Assembly (NCBI GenBank): GCA_002395525.1
Contig: DGXE01000054.1
Coordinates: forward strand, 1 to 32,223
Length of the DNA stretch: 32,223 nucleotides
Direction of reading: 5' to 3'
Source: Ruminococcus sp. UBA4240
GTDB taxonomy: Bacteria; Bacillota; Clostridia; Oscillospirales; Ruminococcaceae
Part shown: positions 15,712-23,526 of the stretch, one piece after another
Numbering within the stretch: the stretch's first letter is position 1
Layout of the letters: each line of letters starts with the position of its first letter
The notes under the pieces: model-generated
Databases searched by the model: none
Seen by the model: only the letters and a program-made list of their open reading frames with translations
Told to the model about the DNA's origin: nothing
Position numbers and translations under genes: made by a program

Positions 15712-15951
15712 TTACTTGTTGAGCAGCTTTGCGAGCTGGCTCTTCTTTCTGGCAGCCTTGTTCTTGTGCATGATGCCCTTTGAAGCAGCCTGGTCTACTC
15801 TCTTGATAGCGTAGGTGATATCCTCGGCAGCTGCGCCCTCGGCATTTGCCTTCTTGATAGCTGTTCTCAGGTTGGACTTGATCATCTTGTTGCGAAGGGT
15901 CTTCCTGTCGATAACTCTTGTTCTTTTCTTTGCAGATTTGATATTAGGCAT
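15712..15951 (-). CDS. rpsT: 30S ribosomal protein S20
   Basis: S20 binds 16S rRNA in the body of the small subunit. 79 residues, Lys/Arg/Ala-rich, starting MPNIKSAKKRTRVIDRKTLR and ending KKSQLAKLLNK, as in Firmicutes S20. The frame is open further upstream, but the ATG at 15951 has GGAGG six bases before it and gives the conserved N-terminus. A strong promoter lies at 16101-16129, giving a roughly 143-nt leader with hairpins. Monocistronic. Confidence 0.97.
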   Translation of the reverse strand: MPNIKSAKKRTRVIDRKTLRNKMIKSNLRTAIKKANAEGAAAEDITYAIKRVDQAASKGIMHKNKAARKKSQLAKLLNK

Positions 15952-15986
15952 ATTATCCTCCAAAAAAATCAGGTGGAAGCCGTGAT

Positions 15987-16034
15987 GAGCCACAGACACG
16001 TACATGGCTCTTAAAACGTAATGACAGCCGTTTT
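15987..16034 (-). promoter_or_regulatory. rpsT leader hairpins (candidate autoregulatory leader)
   Basis: Two stems lie in the long rpsT 5' UTR: GAGCCA/TGGCTC (15987-15992 with 16005-16010) and AAAACG/CGTTTT (16013-16018 with 16029-16034). S20 synthesis is autoregulated in E. coli; a role here is inferred only from the leader length and stems. Confidence 0.35.
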
Positions 16035-16100
16035 ACACTGGTTTTCACCGTTTTTTCCCGCATACCCACTCGTCGGCCGGAGCATACGGACACGAGTATT

Positions 16101-16129
16101 ATTATATCACCACCCTGTGCAGATTTCAA
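16101..16129 (-). promoter_or_regulatory. Sigma-A promoter of rpsT
   Basis: Minus strand: TTGAAA (16129-16124), 17-bp spacer, perfect TATAAT (16106-16101). A small inverted repeat, ACGCT/AGCGT, lies just upstream of the -35. Confidence 0.8.
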
Positions 16130-16146
16130 CGCTTCTTAGCGTAGAA

Positions 16147-16214
16147 TTTTTGCCTGGGGCAGCGCTACAAATTAGCTATTATGCACAGAGTTGTGTGGGC
16201 TCCGGGGGCAAAAA
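16147..16214. repeat. 68-bp element bounded by an 8-bp inverted repeat
   Basis: TTTTTGCC (16147-16154) and GGCAAAAA (16207-16214) flank 52 bp with a small CACA/TGTG hairpin. It lies between the divergent rpsT and solute-binding promoters. Neither strand gives a normal terminator. No other feature is visible in 16130-16292 apart from a CATTGT/ACAATG inverted repeat (16249-16254 with 16271-16276). Confidence 0.4.
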
Positions 16215-16292
16215 CCCTGCTGAAATGCTGCTGTTCTATGGTATTGTGCATTGTTACCAATACACATATTACAATGTTGTTAAAAAACTGCA

Positions 16293-16321
16293 TTGCACTT
16301 GTGACCGCATTATGATATAAT
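16293..16321 (+). promoter_or_regulatory. Sigma-A promoter of the orphan solute-binding protein
   Basis: TTGCAC (16293-16298), 17-bp spacer, perfect TATAAT (16316-16321); transcription would begin near 16328. Confidence 0.75.
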
Positions 16322-16395
16322 TACTTGAATGTTTTTGTTTGTGCTGTATGGCGGCATGGGAGCCGTCATAACCAAGCATGATAAGGAGAGGATTT

Positions 16396-17832
16396 ATGAA
16401 AAACATCAGGAAGGTACTGGCGGCGCTTACTGCCATTGCTATGGCTTCCGGCCTCACTGCCTGCGCCGGGGGCGGCGATACCGCCGTTACGGAGGAGACC
16501 ACCACCCAGGTGACCGTTGCCATCAACACAGAGACACTTGCGGCTGAGGATGCCGCCACCATGGACGATGTAGCGGATATGCTGAGGGATGAGGAGCTTG
16601 AAAACAAGACTATCAAGTGGTTCTCCTTCTACGACCCCTACAATGCCACCACCTCCGGCAACACCAAGGCTCTTTCACTGGAGCTGTTTGAACGCAAGTA
16701 CGGCGGCAGCATAGAGTACATACCCACCACATGGGCAGCACGCTTTTCCGACCTTTCCACCAATATCTTGGGAGGCACGGGCATCGACTTCACCCCCGGG
16801 GGCGACCTTGACGCATTCCCCAAGGGCGTGCCAAACGGTCAGTTTGAGGCGTTTGACCAGTATGTAGACTTTGAGGACGATCTGTGGAGCACGGTCAAGG
16901 ATCTCAACGATATGTTCGAGCTGAAGGGCAAGCACTATTTAATGTGTACCGAGGCAGCTTCCGGCGAGGTGGTCATCTACAACAAGAAGACCATGGAGGA
17001 AAACGGCTTCGAGGATCCTGCGGAGCTTCTTGAAAAGGGTGAATGGAACTGGACGACATTTAAGAATATGCTCCTTGACTACGTTGACGTGGATGCGGAG
17101 CGCTACGGACTTGACGGCTGGTTCAACGAAAAGCCCCTTATGCTTTCCGGCGGCGTGGCACCCGTGATACTCAAGGACGGTGTGCTGGTATCCAACATCT
17201 ACGATGAACAGCTTGAAAAGACCATGGACTTCATGTATGATCTCAACCAGTCAGGGCTTGTGCTTGACAAGAACCTTTTCAGCTGGAACGTTCACCCTGA
17301 GTTTATAGGCGAGGGCAAGGAGCTTTTCTACATATGCGGGATGTATGCCCTGCAGGGGGCGCCCGAGATATGGACAATACAGTTCGGTCAGCCCGATGAC
17401 GTGGGCTTTGTGCCCATCCCCAGAGGGACGGACACGGATGAATACTATCTGCCTGCGGGTCTTGGGGCTTGTATGCTGTGCAAGGGGGCACAGAACCCCG
17501 TTGGCGTGGCAAGGTTCATGGAATGTGTCATAGCCGCAAGCTATGATGAGAACGCCCGTGCCATTGCCGATGAGAAAATGCGCAATGACTACGGCTGGAC
17601 CGATGATATGATAGAGATGATGTACAAGGTGAACGAGATGACAGCCGAGCACCCCATGTACTCCATACACACGGGCTGCCCCTCCGATATGCTGGAGCTG
17701 CTGGACAGCGGCGAAACAGGCGTTAGAGCGGCATTCTACGGTCATGACTGGTCCTCCACCCGTGAGGCGCTGGCTCCCGCCCTTGATGTGCTCATAGACG
17801 AGTTCAACGCCGAGCTTGACAGTATGGAATAG
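16396..17832 (+). CDS. Orphan extracellular solute-binding lipoprotein (sugar type)
   Basis: 478 residues, a cell-surface lipoprotein. A lipoprotein signal ends ASGLTAC (lipid on C23); a Thr/Glu linker follows; then a family-1-type binding protein begins (KTIKWFSFYDPYNATTSGNTK) and contains LFERKYGGSIEYIPTTWAAR, WNWTTFKNMLLDY and aromatic residues suited to sugar stacking. The start is ATG 16396, with AAGGAGAGG upstream. No permease or ATPase accompanies it: it has its own promoter and a terminator follows. It sits directly before the cellulase operon, so capture of cellodextrins or similar products for a transporter encoded elsewhere is a reasonable inference. It is not a close copy of the 626-residue binding protein at 10023-11903. 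Confidence 0.88.
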   Translation: MKNIRKVLAALTAIAMASGLTACAGGGDTAVTEETTTQVTVAINTETLAAEDAATMDDVADMLRDEELENKTIKWFSFYDPYNATTSGNTKALSLELFERKYGGSIEYIPTTWAARFSDLSTNILGGTGIDFTPGGDLDAFPKGVPNGQFEAFDQYVDFEDDLWSTVKDLNDMFELKGKHYLMCTEAASGEVVIYNKKTMEENGFEDPAELLEKGEWNWTTFKNMLLDYVDVDAERYGLDGWFNEKPLMLSGGVAPVILKDGVLVSNIYDEQLEKTMDFMYDLNQSGLVLDKNLFSWNVHPEFIGEGKELFYICGMYALQGAPEIWTIQFGQPDDVGFVPIPRGTDTDEYYLPAGLGACMLCKGAQNPVGVARFMECVIAASYDENARAIADEKMRNDYGWTDDMIEMMYKVNEMTAEHPMYSIHTGCPSDMLELLDSGETGVRAAFYGHDWSSTREALAPALDVLIDEFNAELDSME

Positions 17833-17849
17833 ACCCATTCGGAACAGAC

Positions 17850-17895
17850 AGGACTTCGTAAGGACGGCGGTTTTTGCGAAGTCCTTATTAGTTTT
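17850..17895 (+). terminator. Terminator of the orphan solute-binding gene
   Basis: AGGACTTCG/CGAAGTCCT (17850-17858 with 17877-17885), an 18-nt loop, then TATTAGTTTT. The long loop makes it weaker than the others. Confidence 0.55.
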
Positions 17896-18069
17896 GGCTT
17901 CTGTAGGATGTGCTTTATTCTCTGCGTAATGTACATACCGACATTGCATTGCGGAGGATAGAGGTCAGAAGCTGGAATACCTGACAGAGAACTGATTGCT
18001 TGCTGCCTTGTGTCGGTGTGATTCAGCAATCATAAATCAGACCGCTTTTTTAAAGATGGAGAGATGAGG
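17896..18069 (+). other. Leader region before the cellulase gene
   Basis: No gene. It has inverted repeats GATTGCT/AGCAATC (17994-18000 with 18025-18031) and GTCAG/CTGAC (near 17965-17985), followed by a run of six T at 18049-18054 just before the first possible start codons. I see no good promoter; the best candidate is TTGTGT with a 17-bp spacer to CATAAA ending near 18037. Confidence 0.35.
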
Positions 18070-18237
18070 ATGAGGAGGATAATACATCCGGCAGCTGCGC
18101 TTATTGGGGTGCTTATGTTCGCAGCAGCTGCGGCACGGGTATGGGCAGTCACCTTCGGGACGCAGGACATAATCACCATATCCGACCCCGAACAAACCCA
18201 GTATTACGAATTCCTTCGATATAAAAGGTGGACAGAA

Positions 18238-20991
18238 ATGAAAAGAAAAGCAAGGATATCCGCACTGTGTGCAGCGGCGGCGGCTGTAATGTCCCTTTTC
18301 ACTGCCCTGCCGTGTACCCCCGTATCAGCAGGGGAAATGCTGGGTCAGTGTGACTTCGAGACAGGCGTGGGTCTGCCCTGGCATATATGTGAATCCACTG
18401 CGGGGAAAATGGACTTTGAGATAGAGGACGGTGTATACCGTGTCACCATACTCGATCCCGGCGGCGCATCAAAAGGGGGCGAGGACAGGTGGGACTGCCA
18501 GTTCCGCCACAGGGGGCTGAAAATAGTATCAGGCCACCAGTACCGTGTGCGCTACGAGATAACACCCTCCGCCGCAGGAAAGTACTATACCAAGATAGGC
18601 AACCTGGAGGGGGATGTTGAGGTATGGCACAACATGAGCAACGGCTACGACCTTGACAGCACCTGGGATCTCATCTACATAGGGGCAAATGAAACAAAGA
18701 GGGTGGATCTCACCTTTACGGCGGGGCGCTCCGTAGATGTTGCCGAATGGGCATTCCACTTAGGGGGAGACGGACAGTACACACAGGGGGACTGCTTCCC
18801 TGCCGGGACGGTCATCACCTTTGACAATATGTCCCTGACGGATCTTACAAGCGATGAGAACGACTATGTGTATGAACAGCCCAGAGAGCGCTCCCCTATC
18901 ACCGTAAATCAGGTGGGATATTTTACGGGGCGCTCAAAGAAGGCAACACTCATCACCGATGAGAAAAAGCCTGTGGATGTGTACATAAAGGACACACAGG
19001 GGAACACTGTCCACACGGTGAAAAGCACTGTGTTCGGCTATGATGAAGATTCCGGGGACAACGTACATATCATAGACTTTACGGACTTTGACACCGAAGG
19101 CACCTATCACTTAGAGACTGCTGAGGGAAAGCGCAGCAGCGATATTGTCATAGGGGGCACATCGGAATACTCAAAGCTGTTATACGACAGTCTGAACTAC
19201 TTCTACCAGAACCGTAGCGGCATACCCATTGAGAGCGCTTTCGTAGCCTCCGGGGACAAAAACGCCCTTGCAAGGGCAGCAGGCCACGTTTCGGACAATG
19301 CACGGATAGAGCAGGTGTGGGGCTACAGCGGCACATCAGGCAGTATTGATGTGACAGGGGGCTGGTACGATGCGGGCGACCACGGCAAATACGTGGTAAA
19401 CGGCGGCTTGTCCCTGTGGATGCTCCAGAACGAATACGAATGTGCAAAGGCATACGGCTATGATGCGGTATTTGCCGACGGCACCATGTACCTCCCCGAA
19501 AACAGAGACTCCTTCCCGGATCTGCTGAATGAAGCACGGTACGAGGCGGAATGGATGTTCAGAATGGTCATTGAGGGGGGCGAATATGACGGCTGTGTTT
19601 ACCACAAGGCACATGATGAGACCTGGACAGGCCTTGGCATTGCCCCGGCAGATGACCCCAAGCCCCGTGTGGTAAAGCCCCCCACCACTGCCGCCACCCT
19701 TAATTTTGCGGCGTGCATGGCACAGAGCGCAAGGCTGTGGGCAGGGCTTGACGATGACTTTTCCCAGAGGTGCATAAATGCGGCGGCAAAGAGCTATGAG
19801 GCGGCAAAGCGCCACCCTGATATGTATGCCCCCATGGATGAATCCGTGGGAGGCGGTGCCTACGGGGACGACGATGTGAGCGATGAGTTCTACTGGGCTG
19901 CCTGCGAGCTTTTCATCACCACCGGGGACAGTGCCTACTACGATGACATGAAGGGCTCAAAGCACTTCCTGACGGTGCCCGTCACCCTTACCGGAGGAGA
20001 GAGCACCGACACACAGGGCTCCTTTGACTGGGGGAACACTGCGGCACTGGGCACATTTTCCCTTGCCCTCAACTCCTCCGCCCTTTCCGGCAAGGACGCA
20101 GAAACGGTAAAGGACAGCATCACCAAGGCAGGCACACACTATGTGGAAATGGGGGCAAAGCAGGGCTACGGTCTGCCCTACAGGAGCAGCACCATTGCAT
20201 ACAACGACAGCGGCAAGGGCTTTCAGTGGGGCTCAAACTCCTTTGTGGCGGACAATGCCGTAGTTGAGGGCTATGCCTATCTCCTCACGGGGGATGAAAA
20301 ATACCTTGACGGTGCAGTGGATGCCATGGGCTACCTTTTAGGGCGAAATCCCAACGACATATCCTATGTTACAGGCTACGGCACATACACGGCTGAGAAC
20401 CCTCATCACAGATACTGGGCAAATCAGATAGACACATCCTTCCCCAAGGCGCCCGACGGCGTGCTGGTGGGAGGTCCCAACTCCGGGATGCAGGATCCCT
20501 GGGTGAGAGGCTCGGGCTGGAAGAAGGGGGAGATAGCCCCCGAGAAGTGCTACCTTGACCACATAGAGGCATGGTCGGTGAATGAATGTACTATCAACTG
20601 GAATGCATCCCTGTCGTGGCTTGCCGCACTTGTGACAGTGGAGAGCGGCGGTGTCCAGGTAAACGACACCAGCGGGATCCAGGGCAAAACACAGGCAGAG
20701 CCTTATGTCAGCGACACCTACGATGACAGCACAGACAGTGCTGTACAGACCAGGTTGCAAGAGACAAGCAGCGAACCCCGCCAGACCGTCCTCACGGAGA
20801 CTGAAAGCACACAGGAGGCACAGAACGAAGTGGTCACAGCCGCAGTCAGGGCTGAGAGCGAAAAGGAAGAGCCTGCCGCTGAAAAGGACAACAAGGTCAT
20901 CATAGTTGCCATTATTGCGGCGGCGGCAGTGATAGCCCTCATATCCATTGAGCTGTTCATCCTGAGGATAATAAAGCTGAAAAACAAGTGA
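18238..20991 (+). CDS. GH9 cellulase with N-terminal CBM4-like module and C-terminal membrane anchor
   Basis: 917 residues from the ATG at 18238, preceded by AGGTGG. A signal peptide (about 1-31, ending TPVSA) is followed by a CBM4/9-like carbohydrate-binding module (33-205), an Ig-like domain typical of GH9 enzymes (starting SPITVNQVGYF, about 218-305), and the GH9 catalytic domain (308-800). The catalytic Asp pair is in WYDAGDHGKYV (D378, D381), the conserved His cluster is NPHHRYW (723-724), and the acid is the Glu in SVNECTINWN (E783). A Thr/Glu-rich linker leads to a hydrophobic helix (887-910) and RIIKLKNK. There is no dockerin, so the enzyme is predicted to be held on the cell membrane. 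The reading frame is open a further 58 codons upstream and encodes a second signal-like sequence. The DUF3237 and esterase genes follow closely. Confidence 0.95.
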   Translation: MKRKARISALCAAAAAVMSLFTALPCTPVSAGEMLGQCDFETGVGLPWHICESTAGKMDFEIEDGVYRVTILDPGGASKGGEDRWDCQFRHRGLKIVSGHQYRVRYEITPSAAGKYYTKIGNLEGDVEVWHNMSNGYDLDSTWDLIYIGANETKRVDLTFTAGRSVDVAEWAFHLGGDGQYTQGDCFPAGTVITFDNMSLTDLTSDENDYVYEQPRERSPITVNQVGYFTGRSKKATLITDEKKPVDVYIKDTQGNTVHTVKSTVFGYDEDSGDNVHIIDFTDFDTEGTYHLETAEGKRSSDIVIGGTSEYSKLLYDSLNYFYQNRSGIPIESAFVASGDKNALARAAGHVSDNARIEQVWGYSGTSGSIDVTGGWYDAGDHGKYVVNGGLSLWMLQNEYECAKAYGYDAVFADGTMYLPENRDSFPDLLNEARYEAEWMFRMVIEGGEYDGCVYHKAHDETWTGLGIAPADDPKPRVVKPPTTAATLNFAACMAQSARLWAGLDDDFSQRCINAAAKSYEAAKRHPDMYAPMDESVGGGAYGDDDVSDEFYWAACELFITTGDSAYYDDMKGSKHFLTVPVTLTGGESTDTQGSFDWGNTAALGTFSLALNSSALSGKDAETVKDSITKAGTHYVEMGAKQGYGLPYRSSTIAYNDSGKGFQWGSNSFVADNAVVEGYAYLLTGDEKYLDGAVDAMGYLLGRNPNDISYVTGYGTYTAENPHHRYWANQIDTSFPKAPDGVLVGGPNSGMQDPWVRGSGWKKGEIAPEKCYLDHIEAWSVNECTINWNASLSWLAALVTVESGGVQVNDTSGIQGKTQAEPYVSDTYDDSTDSAVQTRLQETSSEPRQTVLTETESTQEAQNEVVTAAVRAESEKEEPAAEKDNKVIIVAIIAAAAVIALISIELFILRIIKLKNK

Positions 20992-21022
20992 TCAAAGGCG
21001 GTACAGCCGCCGGGGAGGACAC

Positions 21023-21430
21023 ATGACAGAACCTATACTCACCATCAGAGTAAAATGTTTTGATGCACAAGTCGTCAAAGGTCACACAATGGATATTGTG
21101 ATGATACCCTTTGAGGGAACAGCCCAAGGGCCGGTGTTCAGCGGAACAGTCACAGGCCGTGGAGTGGACACCCAGAAGATACCCAAGGGGGGCAGTGCAA
21201 GGCTTTCAGCCCGGTATATGCTTGAAGGGACAGACTTTGCCGGTGCAAAATGCAAGGTGTTCATTGAAAACAACTCCACGGAGGAGGGGCTTGTGCCCCT
21301 ATTCATAACCGACAGCCCCGCCCTTGCGAAATACGAGACTATGCCCCTTGCCTCAAGGGTAACACCCATAGAGGGAGGAGTACTGGTGGAGATATTCGCA
21401 GAACAACCGCAAAACGGACTGCATCACTGA
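21023..21430 (+). CDS. DUF3237-family protein
   Basis: 135 residues with no signal peptide, so probably cytosolic. The pattern GPVFSGTVTGRGVDTQKIPKGG, then ARYMLEGTDFAGAKCKVFIEN, fits the DUF3237 beta-barrel family, whose function is not established. It begins 31 bp after the cellulase stop; a small hairpin GGCGG/CCGCC (20997-21011) sits directly before its GGAGG, which could modulate translation. An esterase follows after 18 bp, so the three genes appear to form one operon. Confidence 0.75.
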   Translation: MTEPILTIRVKCFDAQVVKGHTMDIVMIPFEGTAQGPVFSGTVTGRGVDTQKIPKGGSARLSARYMLEGTDFAGAKCKVFIENNSTEEGLVPLFITDSPALAKYETMPLASRVTPIEGGVLVEIFAEQPQNGLHH

Positions 21431-21448
21431 CCCTGTCAGGAGGTTTAT

Positions 21449-22207
21449 ATGTCAATACTTACAGTTACCTATCATTCAAAGGCACTTTCAAGACCCACCA
21501 CCTTTGAGATGCTCATTCCCAATGACAGCGACAGCAAGTGCCCCATAAAGGCATTGTTCCTGCTGCACGGGTATAACTGCGGCGCATTCAACTGGGTGCC
21601 CGAATACCTGTGTGAGAAATACAGCTTTGCGGTCATCTGCCCCAACGGCGAGAACAGCTTCTGGCTGGACGGCATATCTACAGGACATAAGTTTGCGACC
21701 CTGCTGGGAGAGGAGCTGCCAGACTATATAAGAAGGACCTTCGGTCTGGCTGAGAAAAGGGAGGATACACACATCATGGGCTTTTCCATGGGGGGCTTTG
21801 GTGCGCTGCACACAGCCCTTGCCTACCCCGATGTATACAGCAAGTGTGCCGCTTTGTCCTCCGCCCTTATCGTGCATGAGGTGGCGGGGATGCTCCCCGG
21901 CTCCCACAACGGAGTGGCAAATTACGAATACTACAGGGAATGCTTCGGAGAGCCCTCACAGGTGCTTTCAAGCAGGGCAAATCCGGAGACCCTTGTGGAT
22001 GAGATACTTGCCAAGGGCGGCAATATGCCGGAGATATTCATGGCTTGCGGCACAGAGGATTTTCTCATTGAAAACAACAGGGAATTCCATGCCTTCCTGG
22101 AAGGCCGCAGTGTAAAGCACCAGTACTTCGAGAGCCCCGGCATCCACGATATGCCCTTCTGGCAGGAATATGCCGTAAAAGCCGCTGACTGGATGTTCGG
22201 CAAATAA
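21449..22207 (+). CDS. Alpha/beta-hydrolase esterase (tributyrin esterase/CE1-like)
   Basis: 252 residues, no signal peptide. A serine hydrolase of the esterase D/CE1 superfamily: HGYNCGAFNW near 40 (oxyanion region), nucleophile in GFSMGG (S113), acid in ACGTEDFLIE (D204) and His in GIHDMPFW (H233). AGGAGG stands seven bases before the ATG. As the last gene of the cellulase operon it may remove acetyl or other ester groups from imported oligosaccharides; the substrate is not shown by sequence. A terminator follows. Confidence 0.9.
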   Translation: MSILTVTYHSKALSRPTTFEMLIPNDSDSKCPIKALFLLHGYNCGAFNWVPEYLCEKYSFAVICPNGENSFWLDGISTGHKFATLLGEELPDYIRRTFGLAEKREDTHIMGFSMGGFGALHTALAYPDVYSKCAALSSALIVHEVAGMLPGSHNGVANYEYYRECFGEPSQVLSSRANPETLVDEILAKGGNMPEIFMACGTEDFLIENNREFHAFLEGRSVKHQYFESPGIHDMPFWQEYAVKAADWMFGK

Positions 22208-22214
22208 TGTAAAA

Positions 22215-22245
22215 ATCACCGGCAGCCGTTCAAGCTGCCGGTGAT
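22215..22245. terminator. Bidirectional terminator between the esterase and the AraC regulator
   Basis: A perfect 12-bp stem ATCACCGGCAGC/GCTGCCGGTGAT (22215-22226 with 22234-22245). The minus strand is followed by a run of T (TTTTTACATT), the plus strand by ATTCATTCATT, so it can serve both convergent genes. Confidence 0.85.
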
Positions 22246-22247
22246 AT

Positions 22248-23096
22248 TCATTCATTGTCCGTGTCCGGGGAGGCGGGGATGCTCAGCAGTCTGAACCGTG
22301 AGGGAGACACGCCCTCGTGCTGTCTGAACACGGTGCTGAAATAGCCGGGGTCATTGAAGCCGCACCTGGCCGAGACCTCCGCTATGGAGGTATCCGTATT
22401 GCGCAGCAGGCGCTTTGCCTCATCTATGCGCCTGTTGGTGAGGAACTCGTTGGGGCGCATACCCATAGCCTTTTTGAATATATGGCAGAAATGCTGGTGG
22501 GTAAGGCCTATCTGTGCGGCAAGCTCCTCCATGGAAAGATCCTCTGAAAAATTGTCCGACATACGCATAAGCACAGGGAGAAGTGCGGAAACGATCCTGC
22601 TTTTTTCCTTGTCCGCATCCTGCTTGTTAAGGCGGCTGTAAGCTATGATATAGTCATATACAAGGCCGGAGCAGATATTCCCGCTGTAAAGGACATCGCT
22701 TTTGAGTGTGCGGTACATTTCCTCAAATATCTCCGTATTGCGCTGTATCTCACCTGTAACAACAGATGCCTGTGTCAGCCCGAAATGAGAGAGCACCTTG
22801 CTGCAGCCACTGCCGTCAAAGGCAAACCAGCGCACCTCCCAGCGCTCCTCATCCCCGAAGTATTCATGGGGGCGGTTTTTGGGCAGGAACACTATGCTCC
22901 CCTCTTCAAGCCTTGTGGTAACACCATCCGCCACAAGATAGCCCTTGCCGCTGATACAGTGCAGGAACTGGTGCCACTGATAGCCCCACAGCCTCAGCAC
23001 ACGCTCCTGATATGCACTTCCTCCAAGCCCTGTAAGATAAAAGGGCAGCTCCTTCACGTCCGTATTGTATGGATATATGGATTCCTCAAGGATCAC
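22248..23096 (-). CDS. AraC-family transcriptional regulator
   Basis: 282 residues. An N-terminal cupin-like sensor (YQWHQFLHCISGKGYLVADG; EEGSIVFLPKNRPHEYFGDE) precedes two C-terminal helix-turn-helix motifs (LSMEELAAQIGLTHQHFCHIF and SIAEVSARCGFNDPGYFSTV, ending FRQHEGVSPSRFR). This layout is typical of sugar-responsive activators. The frame opens with GTG at 23105, but the AGGTG before it fits the GTG at 23096 (MILEESIYPYN) better; the start remains uncertain by three codons. It is convergent with the cellulase operon and divergent from the small-peptide gene, so either could be its target. Confidence 0.93.
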   Translation of the reverse strand: MILEESIYPYNTDVKELPFYLTGLGGSAYQERVLRLWGYQWHQFLHCISGKGYLVADGVTTRLEEGSIVFLPKNRPHEYFGDEERWEVRWFAFDGSGCSKVLSHFGLTQASVVTGEIQRNTEIFEEMYRTLKSDVLYSGNICSGLVYDYIIAYSRLNKQDADKEKSRIVSALLPVLMRMSDNFSEDLSMEELAAQIGLTHQHFCHIFKKAMGMRPNEFLTNRRIDEAKRLLRNTDTSIAEVSARCGFNDPGYFSTVFRQHEGVSPSRFRLLSIPASPDTDNE

Positions 23097-23119
23097 AGCA
23101 TTCACCTCATTTCACTACT

Positions 23120-23148
23120 ATTTTAATATATTTTTGTCCCCTTGTCAA
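23120..23148 (-). promoter_or_regulatory. Sigma-A promoter of the AraC regulator
   Basis: Minus strand: perfect TTGACA (23148-23143), 17-bp spacer, TAAAAT (23125-23120). Confidence 0.8.
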
Positions 23149-23168
23149 TAGATTGATCATCCGAAGAT

Positions 23169-23189
23169 GCCAAGCCTCAATACTTTGGC
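23169..23189. promoter_or_regulatory. Inverted repeat, operator candidate between divergent promoters
   Basis: GCCAA-N11-TTGGC. It lies 20 bp behind the AraC gene's -35 and 74 bp upstream of the small-peptide promoter. Nothing else is visible in 23149-23262. Confidence 0.3.
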
Positions 23190-23262
23190 GCAAAAACAGC
23201 CCTGAAAATGCTGCAGAAAACACAAATAGGAGTTTCAGTTATGTATTTTTCATGGTTTTCTA

Positions 23263-23291
23263 TTGACAAAACCAGATTTTAATCGTATACT
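23263..23291 (+). promoter_or_regulatory. Sigma-A promoter of the small peptide and repeat-protein operon
   Basis: Perfect TTGACA (23263-23268), 17-bp spacer, TATACT (23286-23291). It is the strongest-looking promoter in the right half of the window. Confidence 0.8.
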
Positions 23292-23362
23292 ATACAAAAT
23301 AAGAATTCTGAGCCGCTGCACCAACAGAAGCTTTAATGCTTACGGCATTGAAAGGACTCACT

Positions 23363-23470
23363 ATGAACAAAGCAGAGTACATACCTCCTGTAACTGAAAT
23401 AATAGGATTTGCAGACTGTGATATCATCACAAACAGCAAAGAAGATCTTGAAACAGGCAAATTGAATTGA
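23363..23470 (+). CDS. 35-residue peptide of unknown function
   Basis: A short frame with AAAGGA about seven bases before its ATG and a strong promoter about 70 bp upstream. It begins MNKAEYIPPVTEIIGFADCD and continues IITNSKEDLETGKLN. The pattern Y-x-x-P-x-x-E-I-I-x-F-x-x-x-D-I-I-T-x-S is one I recall from many short, unannotated peptides of ruminococci and relatives, usually of unknown role. It has no signal peptide and one Cys. The next gene starts 56 bp downstream and shares the transcript. A peptide signal, a maturation substrate or a leader peptide are all possible; none is shown. Confidence 0.6.
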   Translation: MNKAEYIPPVTEIIGFADCDIITNSKEDLETGKLN

Positions 23471-23526
23471 TAATGAGTGATAAGCCAATAAGCCAAACTG
23501 TTCACCCCAAAGCAAAGGAGCACTAT

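Noticed and set aside
18220..18225. TATAAA before the cellulase start as a promoter -10
   Set aside because: No acceptable -35 lies 16-18 bp upstream, and it would start RNA almost at the ribosome binding site.
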